NCBI RefSeq assembly: GCF_963583255.1
Contig: NC_084814.1
Coordinates: 24,494,815-24,558,814 of the forward strand
Origin: Pyrus communis
Taxonomy: Eukaryota; Streptophyta; Magnoliopsida; Rosales; Rosaceae
Length of the DNA: 64,000 nt
Reading direction: 5' to 3'
In this document: positions 9,967 to 21,652 of the stretch, piece by piece
How positions within the stretch are numbered: position 1 is the stretch's first letter
Layout of the letters: the number at the start of each line of letters is the position of its first letter
Position numbers and translations under genes: made by a program
Notes under the pieces: generated by a model
Databases searched by the model: none
Told to the model about the DNA's origin: nothing
What the model saw: the letters and a program-made list of their open reading frames with translations, nothing else

Positions 9967-10932
9967 CCACTATTAAACTCACACATGACACAACTGCAAA
10001 AACAGTGCTATAAAGAATCAACAACCCGTGTTCGAGCATCAAAACTTACAACATTATTATACATTATAACTTTCTCACATCAAACTACGTTGATTTCTTT
10101 ACGTACATAGTTACACAAAGTTAAGGGCAAGGACCGCAAATTCGAATGTAATTCTGTTTTGATCCTTTGAGTTTTAGCACACACAAACAACAACAGACAG
10201 AGAGGGAGGTGGAAAGGGTACCAGGGGTGCCGTCGAGTTCCTCTTTGGCCATGCCATGCATTCTTTTAGCTCCATCAAATTAAGAAGCAAACAAAAACTC
10301 GAAAAGTAAAAATTAATTAATACTCTAATTAGGTGCACCACACTATAACTTTTCATCTAATTAGGTGCACCACAAAGAACGATTAGTTGTCTGGTGATGG
10401 GAAGATTTTTTAATGCGCCGGATGCACGTCAAATGTTATAATACAAATGGTTTGATACTTTCAAAAAAAAAAAAAAAAAAAAAAAGAGCTTTTCAACCAC
10501 TTGTATTATGACGTTTGGTGCACCAACCGTGTTCCGGACACAATGAAATCGATTTCTATAGATATAGATTACGGATTGATTAAACCAATTCAACCAATTG
10601 ATTAAAGGTAGCATTTTGTAAATTAATAAGATCTTAAGTAGCTTTATTAAATCCAAAATGGGTTTCTTTAGATGTAGATTAAACCAATTGATTAAAGGTA
10701 GCATTCATTTTTTTTTTTCCTTTAAAAATAATGAATCAATGGGTAACTTTGTCACGATAATTTACTTTTTTGAAGATAAAAAAGACTCTTCACATAGATG
10801 AATATGTTACATATTATGTAGTAATCACAGTGAAACTTTCAATTTTGACAACAAAACAGAAACACAGAAACTTTCAATTACACAAATGCAAATTAAGATC
10901 TTATTAATTTTGTCCAATAAAACATCACATAA
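9967..10932. other. spacer between LTR and CYP94
   Basis: No gene is seen. A 17-bp direct repeat occurs at about 10324 and 10357, a hairpin MITE at 10401-10542, a poly-A run near 10460, and a repeated 19-bp word at about 10597 and 10688. The rest is AT-rich and featureless. Confidence 0.6.
10401..10542. mobile_element. short hairpin MITE-like element
   Basis: The left arm (10401-10453) and right arm (10495-10542) are imperfect inverted copies sharing the TTATAATACAA / TTGTATTATGA and GTGCACC/GGTGCAC words. A poly-A loop separates them. The arm start, TTTTTTAATGCGCCGG, resembles the arm of the hairpin at 24226-24451, suggesting one family. Confidence 0.55.
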
Positions 10933-12486
10933 TCAACGATTATCAGCAACACATCTCCTCCTCGTCACACTCACTGGCAGTCCACCTTTCATCCTGAGAG
11001 TCAACGACAACAGGTGCTCAGGACACGTGTCCCTATCCTGAACGTCGATCTCAAACCGCTCCATCACGGACGCAGCAATCGACTTCATCTGAATATACGC
11101 CAAATCCTTCCCGAGACACATCCTTGGCCCGCCATGAAATATCGGATACCGAAAAACATTCTCCTGCCGACACGTGCCGTCCTCCGTCAGCCACCGCTCC
11201 GGCAGATACTCACGGCAGTTCTTCCCCCATATCTTCTCCATCCTCCCCATTGCGTAGGCATGGTACGTCACGAACCATCCCTTCCCCACGAACGTACCGT
11301 CCGGCAGGACGTCGTCGTTTAGACAAGCCTTCGTGTCGACCGGTACTGGAGGGTACAGCCGCATCGCCTCAGAAATCGCCGCGTGCAAATAGTGCATGTC
11401 CCGGAGCTCGTCCAAATCGTAAACATCACCGATACGTTTCCCGTTTCGGACCCGAATCGTTTCGAGCTCCCTTAAAATGGCGCGCTCCACGTGCGGTCTG
11501 GACGACAGGAGCCAGAAGAACCATGTCAGAGCCGATGATGTCGTGTCTCGGCCGGCCAGAATGATGCTTATCACGATATCGCGGAGAAACTCGGGCGAGC
11601 TGTTGTTTTCAGGAATACCGATAAACAGGGACAACAAATCGTGACGATCCTCCGACAGTCGATCGTCGCTAATTCTTGACTTTATTATATTATCCGCGAA
11701 ATTATGGACGGTCGATATTGAATCTTTTAGCCTCCGCTCTGATCCAACGTTCAAAAACTTCTTAATCCTTTGTATAAACCTAAACACATACAAAAATCTC
11801 CCGGAACTAAGCGTGGCTGCTTCTTCAAATGCCTGCATGAACTGATCTGAATTGGAATCGAAATCGGCGGACTCAGATTTTCCGCCGATTGCGAGACAAT
11901 TCGGGTCGACGTTAAAAGCCAACTTGCAAACGTTGTCGAAAGCAAAGCGCTCCAAAACGTCTTGCAAGTCCAAACCACGTCCCGTTTCAGCGGCTGTGTC
12001 CAAACACGGGATTAGCCTCAACTCAATCTCAAACCTAACGTTTTCCATCACGAAGTTCCGGAGCGATTTCGTGTTGAAGGCGTAGCTGGCGGTCTTCCTC
12101 TGGACCATCCAGAGCTCGCCGTCGGAGTTGAAGATTCCGCCGCCGAGAAAGCCTTGAAGGAGGGATATGACCCTTTCGCCTTTCGGGTAGTTTTTGAAGT
12201 TGGTTTTCAGCATGTGCTCGACGTTGGCAGGGTTGGCGGTGATGATGCCACGGATTTTGACTGGGCGGCTGAAGATGGCGGTGCTGGTGGGGCAGTTGAT
12301 GAGGATTTCGGTTGTCCATTCGAGAAACCGGTGGCGGTTTTTTAGGAATTGCGGTAGGGTTCCTATAATCGGGTAGAATTTGAAGCCGGTATGTTTGTAT
12401 TTCTTCGGCGAAGCGAAGAAGTGGAAGTAAAGATAGATGGAGAGGAAGAGGAAGAAGAGGAAGGACTGTAGAGAGAGGAGTTCCAT
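10933..12486 (-). CDS. CYP94: CYP94-family cytochrome P450 (fatty-acid / jasmonoyl-isoleucine hydroxylase type)
   Basis: This single-exon 517-residue protein starts at the ATG at 12486, in a GCCATGG context and followed directly by a hydrophobic ER anchor. An in-frame ATG at 12552 would add 22 residues. P450 signatures in order are the I-helix Ala-Gly-Arg-Asp-Thr-Thr, Glu-Ala-Met-Arg (ExxR), Pro-Glu-Arg-Trp, and the haem loop Phe-His-Gly-Gly-Pro-Arg-Met-Cys-Leu-Gly with the Cys near residue 457. Lack of introns and the Ala-Asn-Pro-Ala-Asn-Val-Glu segment are typical of CYP94. The N-terminal half resembles CYP94A/B more than CYP94C. CYP94 enzymes hydroxylate fatty-acid omega ends, and CYP94B members inactivate jasmonoyl-isoleucine; which substrate applies here cannot be told from sequence. 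No lesion is seen. Confidence 0.92.
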   Translation of the reverse strand: MELLSLQSFLFFLFLSIYLYFHFFASPKKYKHTGFKFYPIIGTLPQFLKNRHRFLEWTTEILINCPTSTAIFSRPVKIRGIITANPANVEHMLKTNFKNYPKGERVISLLQGFLGGGIFNSDGELWMVQRKTASYAFNTKSLRNFVMENVRFEIELRLIPCLDTAAETGRGLDLQDVLERFAFDNVCKLAFNVDPNCLAIGGKSESADFDSNSDQFMQAFEEAATLSSGRFLYVFRFIQRIKKFLNVGSERRLKDSISTVHNFADNIIKSRISDDRLSEDRHDLLSLFIGIPENNSSPEFLRDIVISIILAGRDTTSSALTWFFWLLSSRPHVERAILRELETIRVRNGKRIGDVYDLDELRDMHYLHAAISEAMRLYPPVPVDTKACLNDDVLPDGTFVGKGWFVTYHAYAMGRMEKIWGKNCREYLPERWLTEDGTCRQENVFRYPIFHGGPRMCLGKDLAYIQMKSIAASVMERFEIDVQDRDTCPEHLLSLTLRMKGGLPVSVTRRRCVADNR

Positions 12487-13322
12487 GGCAAACTGGGAAT
12501 ATTGTGAGTGTGGAGTGACACCAGCTGTGAAAATATAGATAGTGGCAGACATGCATACATTATCTTATTGAATATTTGTCATAGGATTAATATTTTTATT
12601 ATTTAAGTAAAGTTTTTGTGAGATTTTAAATGAAAGTTAATTATTAAGTTGGAAGATTAGAAGCAGATAAACTATTAGGTGAGATTGTAGTACAAGGTTG
12701 CAGTATTGCGGGGTGGTACTGATCTATTAAAATTTTGATATATTTACAGTTAAAACACATCAACTTCTGTCGTTAATGCTCAGTTACATATGAAGAGTCT
12801 TTGTTAAATTTTTATAATCCAACGGCTAAAGAATGATGTGTAGAAAATCATCTCTTTTTTTATTTATTTGTGTGTAGGTAGTTGTTGCTTTCGACTGCTA
12901 GGATGATTTGTAGAACTTGTCATTGAGTCACTGGCACTCTTAGGGTGATTTCGTATTTTTAAACTTCTTTTGACTTTTAATTTGTTTGTTAGAAGATAGT
13001 TCGTAGAGTTGGCTGATTAGATCAAATTAATACTCTCAAACGGATAGTCGTGTTAAAGTTTTTCTCCTTAGTTTTGGCTTAAAAACACAGTTGCTTTCTT
13101 ACCGAGGTCAATAATTTACTACTAATCCTGGCAACATTGGTTAAACATCGCTTTCCATGATCATCACACACGTACTTTGTCTCTCCTCCGAGAGACTTTC
13201 GGTGCCACACACAGCCCAGAACGGGATATTTTCCACAGAATATGATTCTCATACGACGTGTAGTTAACTAACACCACCACTTAACACACAATCTGTACAT
13301 GCCCCACCTTCTCTCTTCTAGT
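12487..13322. other. spacer between CYP94 and CLPS1
   Basis: The genes are divergent, so this holds both promoters. A TATA-like word (TATATTTTC on the minus strand) sits near 12530, very close to the CYP94 ATG. Nothing else is recognised. Confidence 0.5.
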
Positions 13323-13454
13323 CTTTTGTGGCACAAACACTGAGTTTGAGAGAGACTTTTGTGGCACAAACACTGAGTTTGAGAGAGACTTTTGTGGCAC
13401 AAACACTGAGTTTGAGAGAGTCTTTTGTGGCATAAACACTAAGTTTGAGAGAGA
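13323..13454 (+). repeat. 33-bp minisatellite, four copies, in the CLPS1 5' leader
   Basis: Units start at 13323, 13356, 13389 and 13422 with the word CTTTTGTGGCA. Copies 1-3 are near identical and copy 4 has two changes. The array runs into a GA microsatellite (about 13449-13466) ending 5 bases before the CLPS1 ATG. Confidence 0.9.
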
Positions 13455-13471
13455 GAGAGAGAGAGAGGCTC

Positions 13472-15257
13472 ATGGCTGCCATCTGCGGTCGAGTCCCTCT
13501 TTCGACAAACCATGGATTCAATCTCACCAAATCAGGTAAGTCTTGTTTCTGAGTTCTTTCGTTTTTGAGCAAAAAGTTGAATCTCTCAGGCACAAATTTT
13601 GTATTTTGTATCGAGTTTGCATCCATTTGTGGGGATGGATGGTTGAAACTATTTTATGCATTTGCTTTAGGTACAACATGTAGGTTTCGTGCAAGTTAAC
13701 GATATTTCAAGTTAATTAATCATGCGTAATACGTGGATGATTAGGTTTGACGGCTGAAAGCCTGAAACTATTTTATGCATTTTCTTAGGAGCAATATGTA
13801 GGTTTTCTGCAAGTTGAGTTGTGCTATAAATTTTGAACTCTTAGCAGTGAACATTAAGCAAACTTTCATGCACATGGTGTTGTGGAAGTGGTATCTCAAA
13901 TCAATTACTCATTGTCATGTATGAAAAATAAAATATGTGAAGTGTGTGATTAACTGGAAGTACATGTTATTTGGCATTGCCACTATAGATAATTTTTATC
14001 TCTTTAATATTCCTATGTTGCTCAGTAAACATTTGATTAACTCAAGGTTTAATTATTGACTATGTAACAGGTGATAAACATTATTTTCATAGACAAAGTC
14101 CAAATCGGAGCATCTTGATGACAACATCAAGCACCAGGCTTGGCACAGGTGGTGGGGTGTTGGACAAGCCAACCATAGAGAAAACAACTCCTAGTCGTGA
14201 CTCCGAGTTTGACGTGAGGTAAATAAACTATAAATCTATGGTGCGCTTTGACGAGAGATTTAAAGATTTATAGAACTTACGCTAAACTTATCAGGAATGC
14301 ACTACAAAAATAAAATAGAAGTTTTGAAATGATTAGATGCAATATATTTGTGAAAACTTTTCAATAACACCTTGGAAAGTTTTGTTTAGTGTCTGTAGTG
14401 CGTTGTAGTGTTTTAGAACTAACTTTGTCGTGTCAGTGCGTTTTTAACAATTGAGTCTAAAGTTTCATGGTACTTTGAAGCCCCTCGTCCAAATATACTA
14501 GGGTAAAATTTGTGTGTGGAACGAAAATTCTTGAAATCCTAACATCATATCTAGCATCTTGAAGAGTGTTAAAAGTATGACTCAGCTCAGTACAATTAAG
14601 TGAATGATGTTCTCTTGCCTTGAAAATTGAATAGAAGCATGGAAGTGAAACCCATAAATTAAGTAGAAGTTTAAGGTCAAATTTGTGTTTGGGATTGGAA
14701 TTCTTCATCCCCAACCTTAAACTCAGCTCAGTACAAATTAAGTAATTGAAGTTTAAAGCTTTCAAAGAAAGGAAGAAACATATCAAGCTCCAAAGGAAGA
14801 GTCGAACTCAATACCTCGAGTATAAGGCTAGAAAACTCTTAACGCAACTGATAAACAAGGCCTCTTGTTAGTAAATCAATATTTGAAGGTTAGAAACTGT
14901 TTTAGCAACCTTTTGCTCGATTGCATGTATAAATCATGTGATTAACATTAGAAAGTTTAATTTACTAAGCTTTTCCTTGATCAATTTTTCTTCAGGAAAT
15001 CAAGGAAAATGTCTCCACCGTACCGAGTGATGCTGCACAATGACAACTATAACAAGAGGGAGTACGTTGTGCAAGTTCTGATGAAGGTCATCCCGGGAAT
15101 GACGGTTGACATTGCGGTGAACGTCATGCAGGAGGCGCATCACAACGGCCTGGCCGTCGTAATTGTGTGTGCTCAGGTGGATGCAGAAGATCACTGCATG
15201 CAGCTCCGAGGCAACGGTCTTCTAAGCTCCGTTGAGCCCGCCGGTGATGGATGTTAA
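13472..15257 (+). CDS. CLPS1: chloroplast Clp protease adaptor CLPS1
   Basis: Three exons, 13472-13535, 14071-14218 and 14996-15257, join in frame to 157 residues with GT-AG introns. Exon 1 and most of exon 2 encode a plastid transit peptide and a conserved Gly-Gly-Gly-Val-Leu-Asp-Lys-Pro linker. Exon 3 is the ClpS core: Pro-Pro-Tyr-Arg-Val-Met-Leu-His-Asn-Asp-Asn, the following Lys-Arg-Glu-Tyr-Val helix and Met-Gln-Glu-Ala-His-His-Asn-Gly. ClpS binds substrates with destabilising N-terminal residues and hands them to the stromal ClpC-ClpPR protease. The third acidic pocket residue of bacterial ClpS is Asn here, as in other plant ClpS1 proteins. Start and splice sites were chosen by match to known CLPS1 proteins; ATG context is GCTCATGG. 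Confidence 0.93.
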
Positions 15258-16057
15258 GACTACTGCTAGAGTTTATTAGCTAGTATCATCATAGTTCATA
15301 AACAAAATAATTACACAAAGAATTGCAGTTTTTAGATCACAAACCTATTAGTTATTCCATCTAGCTAAAAACAACGATGTAAATTATGATACCAATCATT
15401 TATCAATGAGTAGTTGACACATGCGATGTTCTATACTATACTTTTAAACTAATAGAAAGAAGATTCAAACTTGAGTGCACAGATTGATGCAGATTGTTCT
15501 AGCAACTTTAAAATCCGGGGGCTTTACTCCCAAAACTCCTCCTTCCCCATCTCCATCCCTTACTCATCTTTTGAAAGACAACGATCGAATAGAAGGGTAT
15601 TTGTTATTAAAACGTGAACATTCAATTAAAAATCAATTGATCATAGAAACGAGATCAATATTATTTAAAAATGAAGTCAAAACTTTTTTACGACATGGGA
15701 CAACTCTCAAAATCTGTATCAGTTTAATAGTGGCGGGTTAGTTGGGAATTATCAAAGAAAAAAGGAGAAAAAGAGTAAACAACTGGCACTAGTAGGTGAG
15801 GACATGTCTGCATTTTCAATAGCAGCTCCACTCCTTTTCCAGCCAAAATCTGGTTCCAGAAAAAGGAAGGGTCCTTTGTCTTGCACAGTTGCACGATTGT
15901 TTTTTAATTATGTTTTTGAAAAACGTTTTTCAGATGATTATTGTGAAGGGTTTGTTCAAAGTAAATTTGAAAAACAGATTTCAGGAACGGCTCCATGAGA
16001 TGTGCGAAGACAGAGATTACTGCGGAAATAAAAGATAAACAAAAAAGGAGAAAGGAC
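15258..16057. other. spacer downstream of CLPS1
   Basis: Nothing coding is recognised. Short open frames at 15475-15741 and 15804-15998 have no homology I know and an ordinary base composition. Confidence 0.5.
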
Positions 16058-16130
16058 TGGAGACGCGGGGAATCGAACCCCGTACCTCTCGCATGCGAAG
16101 CGAGCGCTCTACCATATGAGCTACGTCCCC
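16058..16130 (-). tRNA. trnA-CGC: tRNA-Ala (anticodon CGC)
   Basis: The minus strand folds into a full 73-nt cloverleaf. The acceptor is GGGGACG with CGTCTCC (one G-U pair), the D arm GCTC/GAGC, and the anticodon stem CTCGC/GCGAG with loop TTCGCAT, giving CGC. The T arm is CGGGG-TTCGATT-CCCCG and the discriminator is A. No intron is present. A run of six T on the minus strand shortly downstream (near 16041-16046) is a good RNA polymerase III terminator. The B box GGTTCGATTCC is perfect. Confidence 0.96.
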
Positions 16131-17154
16131 GTATCGACCTTAGCCTTCAAATTTTTATTTACAAGATGATTTACTTCCGAGTCCTATTAACAGGTCGCTG
16201 TCCACACTTTGTTTTGGGGGCTCAAAATATGTCATCTTTAGGTTAAAACTTAAAACAAATACTGTCATTCAATCATCCATTGGGTGGCTAAAGCATCCAT
16301 GTCGGCATAGTATTCCAAACGGATAACGGGGATATCATGTGGTTAAAACAAATATTATGTATTTAAATTTTTTCTACCCCCTATAAATACATAAAGTTTT
16401 TGGTCAAACCGCCTGATCAGTTAGCTATTCCGACTATTCAATATCGATAACCATATCAACAATTATTCGTACGTCATTCATATTAGTGATGTTGATGCAC
16501 AAAATCGACGAAACTTTGGAACAACGTAAAGTGTCAAGTTTAGGACCTTCGCTTGGTTGCTTCGGTCACCTAGTGATGATAATATGTAAGGAGATAGAGA
16601 TAGGGAAACAAACACAAGATGTATGTGGTTCAGCCTAAGTCTGGCTACATCCACGGAGGAGAGGAGTTTTCATTAATAGTGAAGGGTTTATACAAATACA
16701 TAAGTTTAAGCATAATCATCATTAGTGGGTTCTAATGACTAGTTTAAGTACAATAATGACATTAGGGATTAATTGTAGGAGAATGATATTCTTTTATAGT
16801 TGAGGAGAGTCTCTAGCTTTTGTCGGCGGTTGATGTGGGACTCTATGAGTTTTATTTTGACGTTGACATGTGTCGTGTTGTGATTGGCCCCCTAGTTGGA
16901 GGGAAACTCTTGTGCTTCGGTAGGAGTGCCTCAACATGAACCCCTCAGTGGGTCCTTGAAGGTATGATATTAACCGGTGCTTAGTAATTTCAGGATTGGT
17001 CAAGTATGGTACAAACAAATGATACTATCAATGCTTCGAGTACATGGTTATTAATATATATGTCAATGAAAATCTACATGACTAGTAACTTACATGTGAC
17101 AAATGTCTTCACTTGAGCAAAACCCAATTTTATCTTATTGGCATGGCCACAAAA
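16131..17154. other. spacer between tRNA-Ala and the PPR gene
   Basis: No gene is seen. A segment near 16590-16920 has the flavour of an old retroelement end, but I could not find a partner repeat in the window. Confidence 0.4.
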
Positions 17155-18558
17155 TCAATTGCTACATTGCATTACTAAATTATCAACAAGCTTGGAGACA
17201 TTTGAAAGCTTCTCCTTCTTGCAAACCATATCAATCAACATTCCCCAGATATCCACATGAAGAAAACTCCCCTTTCCCATTCTCAGACTAGTTAAAACTG
17301 TCCCTAACAACTCTGCATTACCTTCCTCACACAACCCCTCAACAAGTTTCTGTGTACTTGCAAGCGGAGGCGCAAAGCCCTTGAAGATCATCTCGTCTAA
17401 AACGAGGGATGCTTCATTGAACTGCCTCCAATGGCAAAGTCCATCGAACATTGTTCGGTATGAAACCACATCAGGAGTGCACCCTCGTCGTGGTAAATCT
17501 TCGAGCAAATCATTTGCTTCCCTCCATTTCCCATCCCTGCATAATCCGCCGATAATTACATTGTAACTAATAACATCTGGCTCACAACCTTTCTCCGTCA
17601 TCTCATCCAAAACTCTATATGCTGCTTCGAAGTTCTTCTCTTTACACAACCCGTGAATCATTGTATTAAACGTCACAGTATCTGGTTTACACCCGTACTC
17701 ACTCATTTCCTCCAAGAGCCCGGAAACCTCTTCTTTCCGACCAGCATTGAAAAGCCCGCTGATTAAAGTTGAATAAACGGCTGAATCGGGTTTGATTTTC
17801 TTCGTTACCATCTCCTCTTTCAGCTCAAAAGCCGAAGTCATTTCACCAATCTTACAAAGCCCCTTGATCAAAGAGGTATACACGTATAGATCAGGCACAA
17901 CACCATGAATCACCGCCATATCGTATTTCAACTTAAAAGCTTCTTTCAACCTGAAATTTGAACAAAGCCAGTAAATCAAAGTTCCAAACGTCACCGTAGT
18001 CGGACGAACACCCTTCCTAGACATTTCATCGAACACCTTCCACGCATCATCCAAACACTCATTCGCACAACAAGCTTTGATCAATATATTATAAGTACAC
18101 GCATCTGGGGTCGCGTAAATCTCAAAACCCCCAAAAAATCTCCTCATTTTCTCAAACTCCCCGCACTTGAAAAGCGCATCCAGCAGCGAATTCAACGATT
18201 TCACCGTCCGTTGGCAACGGAAAGCGGGAATTTCATCGAACAATTGGAATGCACGGTCGGGAAGACGAGCCCGACAGTAGAACGAAATGACATTGCAGAA
18301 GATTATTTCTGGTGGAGCGAAACGGGTTTCTTGCTTCATTTGATGGAGGATTTGCTCCATCTGGTCGAACATTTTGGCGCGGCCGAGCTTGGTGATGATG
18401 AGGTCGTAGGAAAGGAGAGAGTAGCGAAAGAGCTTTCTGGGTGGAGGATTCGAATCGGGGTTGGGGTTTTGGAAGATTTGGAGGGCGAGATTTGGGTTCT
18501 TCTCGCGACGGAGGAGGGAGCAGAGCCTGAAGGGAGATATTGGTTTTGAAGCTTTCAT
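17155..18558 (-). CDS. P-class pentatricopeptide repeat protein, At1g53330-like
   Basis: This single-exon 467-residue protein starts at the ATG at 18558. After a basic N-terminus that could be a mitochondrial targeting peptide, it is made of about 11-12 tandem 35-residue PPR motifs from about residue 48 to the end. Each has the Tyr/Phe-Asn/Ser-x-Leu-Ile-x-Gly-Leu-Cys and Asp-Glu-Met pattern with Pro-Asp near the repeat end. No E or DYW domain is present, so it is P class. The opening residues (Pro-Phe-Arg-Leu-Cys-Ser-Leu-Leu-Arg-Arg) and the Thr-Val-Lys-Ser-Leu-Asn-Ser-Leu-Leu segment match the Arabidopsis At1g53330 protein as I remember it. P-class PPRs bind organelle RNA and affect its stability, splicing or translation. 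The RNA target is unknown. Confidence 0.92.
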   Translation of the reverse strand: MKASKPISPFRLCSLLRREKNPNLALQIFQNPNPDSNPPPRKLFRYSLLSYDLIITKLGRAKMFDQMEQILHQMKQETRFAPPEIIFCNVISFYCRARLPDRAFQLFDEIPAFRCQRTVKSLNSLLDALFKCGEFEKMRRFFGGFEIYATPDACTYNILIKACCANECLDDAWKVFDEMSRKGVRPTTVTFGTLIYWLCSNFRLKEAFKLKYDMAVIHGVVPDLYVYTSLIKGLCKIGEMTSAFELKEEMVTKKIKPDSAVYSTLISGLFNAGRKEEVSGLLEEMSEYGCKPDTVTFNTMIHGLCKEKNFEAAYRVLDEMTEKGCEPDVISYNVIIGGLCRDGKWREANDLLEDLPRRGCTPDVVSYRTMFDGLCHWRQFNEASLVLDEMIFKGFAPPLASTQKLVEGLCEEGNAELLGTVLTSLRMGKGSFLHVDIWGMLIDMVCKKEKLSNVSKLVDNLVMQCSN

Positions 18559-19137
18559 TTTGGTTGCTTACATTGTTTTAAATTCCCGCCCTTGTTGAAG
18601 AATAAAGGTAACGGCTATATTTGCTGGAAGAGGACGTAATTGATACGCGGGCCGCAGGCCCATGAAAAATTCTTAAATTAATGGATCAAGTATGTTACTG
18701 CAATCACGGCCCTTTACAACTTAAAAAAATGGAATTTAGATACTCAGGTGCGAAGGTGGAACAATTAATCAACTGAGCTACAAGCCCTTTAAACTCATTA
18801 TTATTTTTAAATAGAAATACGGTTCACACTCTGGGTTTATATTGGTTTTTAAAATAGGCACATGGTTTCAGGTTTCTCACATTATCCCATACGCTTTAAT
18901 GTTTTAGACTTGCGTAACTCTATGCCTTTTAATTATTTGACCTCGTAATCCTTCGTTAAATTGATGACATGAAAACCATAGGAGGGGTTTCTAAGTAGAC
19001 ATGGAAACCATTCTTACAACACAATAACCAGAATAACCAAATGCATGCCACCTACCAAATGATGACAAGAGAAACTATTAAACCACCTTATTTAATGTAA
19101 TACGAAAAACAATTAATCTCAAATACATGTAAAAAAA

Positions 19138-19270
19138 AGGTTGCTTATTTGTGATCGAAAGGTCACGAGTTAAAGTCATGGAAATAACTTTTTTGCAAAG
19201 TATGGGTAAGGTTGCGTAGGATAGACGCTCCCCACCCTCCTCTCTCTACCCGCTCCGCGATTCTCACAAA
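19138..19270 (+). mobile_element. Au-like SINE relic
   Basis: The block carries the order typical of the plant Au SINE. It has a degenerate B box (GGTCACGAGTTAAAGTC), then TTTTTTGCAAAG, then GGGTAAGGTTGCGTAGGATAG and a C-rich tail with Pro-like CCCACCCTCC. The 5' end is eroded and no target-site duplication was found. Confidence 0.6.
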
Positions 19271-20431
19271 GCATGTCTTTTTGGCTTGGGCATTTAAAGC
19301 TAGTAGCATTTAAAGACTAATAAGAAATAAGGAAGTAGGTTAGAGATCATAAGATTGAACAAAAACTTTCAAGTTCGATTTCATCATTTGGTTGTTTTTT
19401 GGTTTACGATTCTTTTCACACGTAAGATTATAAATTGACCCGAAACAGTTTGAGCTTGTATTAAGTTCAACATGTACTCAACTCGTCAAAACTCGTGAAA
19501 GAAACAAACCAAACTTATTATGAGCTAGTAAAATCTAAAATCTTGTAATCTTGCTACTACTTCAATCATCCAAATCAACGGTGCAAACTTGCTTTGCTAA
19601 TAAGTGGTCGTGCTTCATTCGCTAGAAAATATTGTTATATATCCCTATCTGATATGATACTGATATCTACGTCCCAGTTGCATCGACTAAAATGCTTTTA
19701 CATGTAATGTAATCAGTGAGTAGGACAAAGTTATTTTATAGAGAGTCTTAGAAGCATCTAGCTTAATAAACAAGAATTAAGATTCGAAAATTGACCTATG
19801 ATTTGATGTAATTCACAAATGAGAACGGAGTTCGATTCTCTCTCGTCCCTTTTCCATTCCCTGCCTCCTATTCTCACTCTGTTTCCTCTTCTTATTTCTT
19901 TCTCTACAGAGAAGGTAAAACAAGATAATGATGTAACTTAATTTTGAGCGTTCAAATAGGATGGGAGAGAATCCAGATCCAATAAGAATATGGAGTTATT
20001 AATCTTGGTGCCAATGCGCATCCACTCTTCCTTTTAAATGAAACATTTGCTCTATGAGAAGGATATTAATTTACTCTAAGAGGCGGGAAACGAAGTTAGG
20101 TGACATAATGGGTTAGCCATTGACTAGGTATAACACGACATAAATATATATAATACTTCATTGTGTTCATGTGAGTTAAATTTAAAATCTCTTACTTACT
20201 AATGAAGTAGAATACCATTAAACCGTACTACTAGTTTTTCATAAAATATGTGTAATCGTGGATTGATAATTATTATAACTAACAAATAATGATAAATAAG
20301 AAGATGATATATATGCAAAAGTCAAGTAAATTTGAGTATTCTTCAATTAGGTTTTTACAAAATGACATCATGTTCTTCCCCGTATCACTTGCCATCGATA
20401 GGTAACAAAGACTTTTATTTGCATGCAGAAT

Positions 20432-20642
20432 CACGTAATGAGAGGTTTATGCATGTAACTAAATCATGTAACGAAAGATTTGTGTGTACAACAAAATTAC
20501 GTGATGAAAGATATAAGGCGAGAAAAGATTACTTCTAATAACGCAAAGATTTATGCATGTAACGAAAGATTTATGTACATAAATAAATTACGTAATGAAA
20601 GATATACAACGGGAAAAGATTATTTCTTACGCAAAATTATTT
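20432..20642 (+). repeat. degenerate tandem repeat, period about 93 with ~33-bp sub-units
   Basis: The stretch 20466-20550 is repeated with changes at 20559-20642. Both contain the words ATGTAACGAAAGATTT, ATGAAAGATATA and GGGAAAAGATTA or near variants. A further partial unit precedes them. Small ORFs here only translate the repeat. Confidence 0.6.
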
Positions 20643-21652
20643 CTTTAGCTGTACGTCTTTTGAAAAAGCAGTAGATCTTGACTTCAATTATTAGTACCAC
20701 CTTTAATCTCATCATGACCTGAAATCAACCACCAGACTTTAGCCTTTGCGCCCAACAAGGAGGAGAAAAGAAATGCAAAACGCAACACAAAGAAACGAAA
20801 GACTCCCGACACTTCTGCCACTAAAAAAGCACATAAGCATAATTTTGAAAAAGAGTATTTTCCATTTTCCATTTCTGCAAAATAAATTAAAGTTAAAAAA
20901 AAAAAAAAAAACACACAGATTTATAAGCAACTCCTCCTTACCAATAAGTCTTCAATATTCTAAACTACTGGATAGTTCGACTTTAAATATATTGACTTTG
21001 CAAGCAAGTAAAAATATTATTTTCTCATTAATGAGAGTTGGCTTAGTTGATAAAATCTGTGCCTTGTGTGTCGCCTCATCAAGGTTCAAGTCTCTTTGCT
21101 AGCAATCTTCGATGATGTGTGATTTGTAAATTTTAACGTAAATTCATACATGTGCAGATGACAATTAGATGGTACGTGTAAGTTATTCCGACTCAAAGTT
21201 ATAAATATATCCTGACTCTAACGAGGAGAGTAATAAGATAACGTCACATCATAAGTTACCATGTACGTTATCGGGAAACATGACCACGTCAAAACTACTG
21301 ATGGTATGTTCATTAGTGTTAGTAATGTGAACAACATACTCAAAGCCGGTAATGTAGCCACATACTTATCGACATTCAATGATCGGAGAAGCCAACTTAT
21401 TAGACAGCGTGAAATTTATATCCATTTTCACCCATGAATTAATTAAAATTAGAGATGGACACCAGAATCCAAATAAAGTTGGGTCCCTGTCCCAGTCCAC
21501 TTCCCAGTTCCTACTTTATTGCTCTTCAATCTTTACGTGAGCATACCTCTCTCTCTCTCTCTCTCTAGATCTGCTGCTAAATAAAATCCAACTCCGACTC
21601 TCACTTCCCACTCATCTCTCTGAGCAGCCTCAGCTCTCTGCTTTCTGCAAAA

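Larger units (their letters stand above)
18559..21652. other. long spacer between PPR and aspartic protease genes
   Basis: No gene is recognised in 3.1 kb. It contains an Au-like SINE relic (19138-19270), a repetitive ORF-like patch (20432-20642), a poly-A run near 20895 and a CT microsatellite just before the protease gene. The rest is AT-rich. Confidence 0.5.

Noticed and set aside
11014..12376. Plus-strand ORFs opposite the CYP94 gene
   Set aside because: Antisense shadows of a GC-biased P450 exon.
13318..13626. Minus-strand ORF with a repeated Lys-Leu-Ser-Val-Cys-Ala-Thr-Lys peptide
   Set aside because: It only translates the 33-bp minisatellite and the CLPS1 leader and first intron on the wrong strand.
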